A DNA stretch of 6,106 bases, from the NCBI GenBank assembly GCA_017469605.1, contig JAFUGB010000075.1, positions 1 through 6,106 of the forward strand, given 5' to 3'. Positions 5,271 to 6,106 of the stretch are shown here, in pieces. The stretch is from Clostridia bacterium. Its GTDB lineage: Bacteria > Bacillota > Clostridia > Christensenellales > Aristaeellaceae. The position numbers and the translations under genes were made by a program. Position 1 is the first letter of the stretch, and each line of letters starts with the position of its first letter. Below the pieces are notes generated by a model. That model worked only from the letters and a program-made list of their open reading frames with translations, was not told where the DNA came from and searched no databases.

Positions 5271-6106
5271 ATCCCACATAGCGGCAGGCGCTGACGGCGG
5301 CGATGGTGCCGTCGGCAGCCGCGGTGGTCAGCTGGCGCACGGCCTTTTGCCGGCAGTCTCCCGCCGCCCAGATGCCGGGCACGCTGGTGGCGCAATTGTC
5401 ATCGGTTTTAAAGAAGCCGCGGTCGTCGCAGGCCACCAGGACGCGGAAGGGCTCGGTGTCGGGCACACGGCCGATGGAGATGAACAGCCCGGTGACCGGC
5501 AGCGCGCGCTTTTCGCCGGTGGCCTGGTCGACGACTTCCAGGCCGTTTAATTTTGTATCGCCCTGGAAAGCGGACACCCTGGCGCTCCGCATCTCGCGAA
5601 TGTTTTCCCGGGCCGCCATGGTTTCATAATCCCGCTTATCGCAGGTGAAGTGGTCAAATTCCTGGATCACCGTTACGCTTTTGCAGATATCGGACAGCAC
5701 CACGGCAGCCTGCACGGCGCTGTTGCCGCCGCCCGCCACGGCCACGTCTTCATCTTTATGGAAGGCGCCGTCGCACAGCGCGCAGTAGCTGATGCCCCGG
5801 CCGGTCAGCTCCTCCTCCCGGGGCAGACCCAGGGAACGGTGCCGGGCGCCGGTGGCCAGGATCACGGCCTTGCCCTCATAGGATTTTTTGCCGGTATCCG
5901 CGGCGAACCCTTTTTCGGTTTTGCGCAGGGCGGCAATTTCTTCCATTTCAATTTCACCGCCCAGATCCAGCACCTGGCCCAGCATGGCATCGGCCAGTTC
6001 GTTCCCGCTGACGGCGGGCAGGCCGGGATAATTGTCCACCCGGGGGCTGGAGTTGATCTGTCCGCCGAAGGTGGCCTTTTCAATCACCAGCACGCTTTTG
6101 CCGGCC
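5269..6106 (-). CDS. trxB: Thioredoxin-reductase-like FAD/dithiol oxidoreductase, 5' end outside window
   Basis: The visible 278 residues lack roughly the first 30, including the FAD-binding GxGxxG, because the gene runs off the right edge. Numbered from the first visible residue (AGKSVLVIEK), the low-molecular-weight thioredoxin reductase landmarks are GGQI (14-17), ATGA (84-87), the redox-active CALC (C108, C111) followed by DG, the nucleotide-binding GGGNSA (125-130), AAGDC (247-251), and RQLTTAAADGTIAA (257-270), which contacts FAD. Such enzymes pass electrons from a nicotinamide cofactor through FAD to the dithiol of thioredoxin. The oddity is VIQEFDHFT (146-154), where NADPH enzymes have VIHRRxxFR: all three arginines are replaced, by E149, F150 and T154. 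That suggests NADH or another donor, or a non-thioredoxin partner. The family is secure; the exact donor and partner are not, so the symbol is provisional. The gene converges on the secreted-protein gene across a terminator. Confidence 0.85.
   Translation of the reverse strand, partial: AGKSVLVIEKATFGGQINSSPRVDNYPGLPAVSGNELADAMLGQVLDLGGEIEMEEIAALRKTEKGFAADTGKKSYEGKAVILATGARHRSLGLPREEELTGRGISYCALCDGAFHKDEDVAVAGGGNSAVQAAVVLSDICKSVTVIQEFDHFTCDKRDYETMAARENIREMRSARVSAFQGDTKLNGLEVVDQATGEKRALPVTGLFISIGRVPDTEPFRVLVACDDRGFFKTDDNCATSVPGIWAAGDCRQKAVRQLTTAAADGTIAAVSACRYVG

Noticed and set aside
4610..5395. A 261-codon minus-strand frame spanning the secreted gene, the terminator and the reductase end
   Set aside because: It is antisense to a gene with a signal peptide and crosses the convergent terminator in a different frame from the reductase, so it is a shadow.

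Overview
The window looks like chromosomal DNA from a fairly GC-rich Bacillota, most likely a gut-type Clostridia. This is an inference from strong AGGAG-type ribosome binding sites, sigma-A-like promoters, intrinsic terminators and gene content; no taxonomic marker is present. It holds two complete alpha-glucan genes on the minus strand (malQ, then glgP downstream), one complete secreted-protein gene on the plus strand, and a 5'-truncated thioredoxin-reductase-like gene on the minus strand that runs off the right edge.

Layout from left to right. Bases 1-267 contain no credible gene. About 20-192 is dense in perfect inverted repeats (7, 8, 9 and 12 bp arms), some of which exclude one another or nest into a pseudoknot-compatible arrangement. 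Bases 192-267 are AT-rich and form the 3' flank of glgP, with no intrinsic terminator. glgP occupies 268-2589 and has its own extended -10 promoter. The malQ-glgP gap (2590-2774) holds, in the direction of transcription, the malQ terminator, a 14-bp AT-rich palindrome and the glgP promoter. malQ occupies 2775-4268. The divergent gap at 4269-4411 carries back-to-back promoters and a 10-bp-arm inverted repeat that overlaps the -35 box of the plus-strand gene. The secreted-protein gene (4412-5152) converges on the reductase gene (stop at 5269), with a long bulged hairpin terminator between them.

MalQ (GH77 4-alpha-glucanotransferase) disproportionates short maltodextrins into longer chains, and GlgP (GT35 phosphorylase) removes glucose-1-phosphate from them, so the pair forms a cytoplasmic maltodextrin/glycogen breakdown module. 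The two genes are transcribed in the same direction, but the sequence argues for separate transcription units. The secreted protein and the reductase have no evident link to glucan metabolism. The points most worth a second look are the structured 1-200 element, the operator-like inverted repeats, and a reductase in which all three arginines of the NADPH 2'-phosphate motif are replaced.
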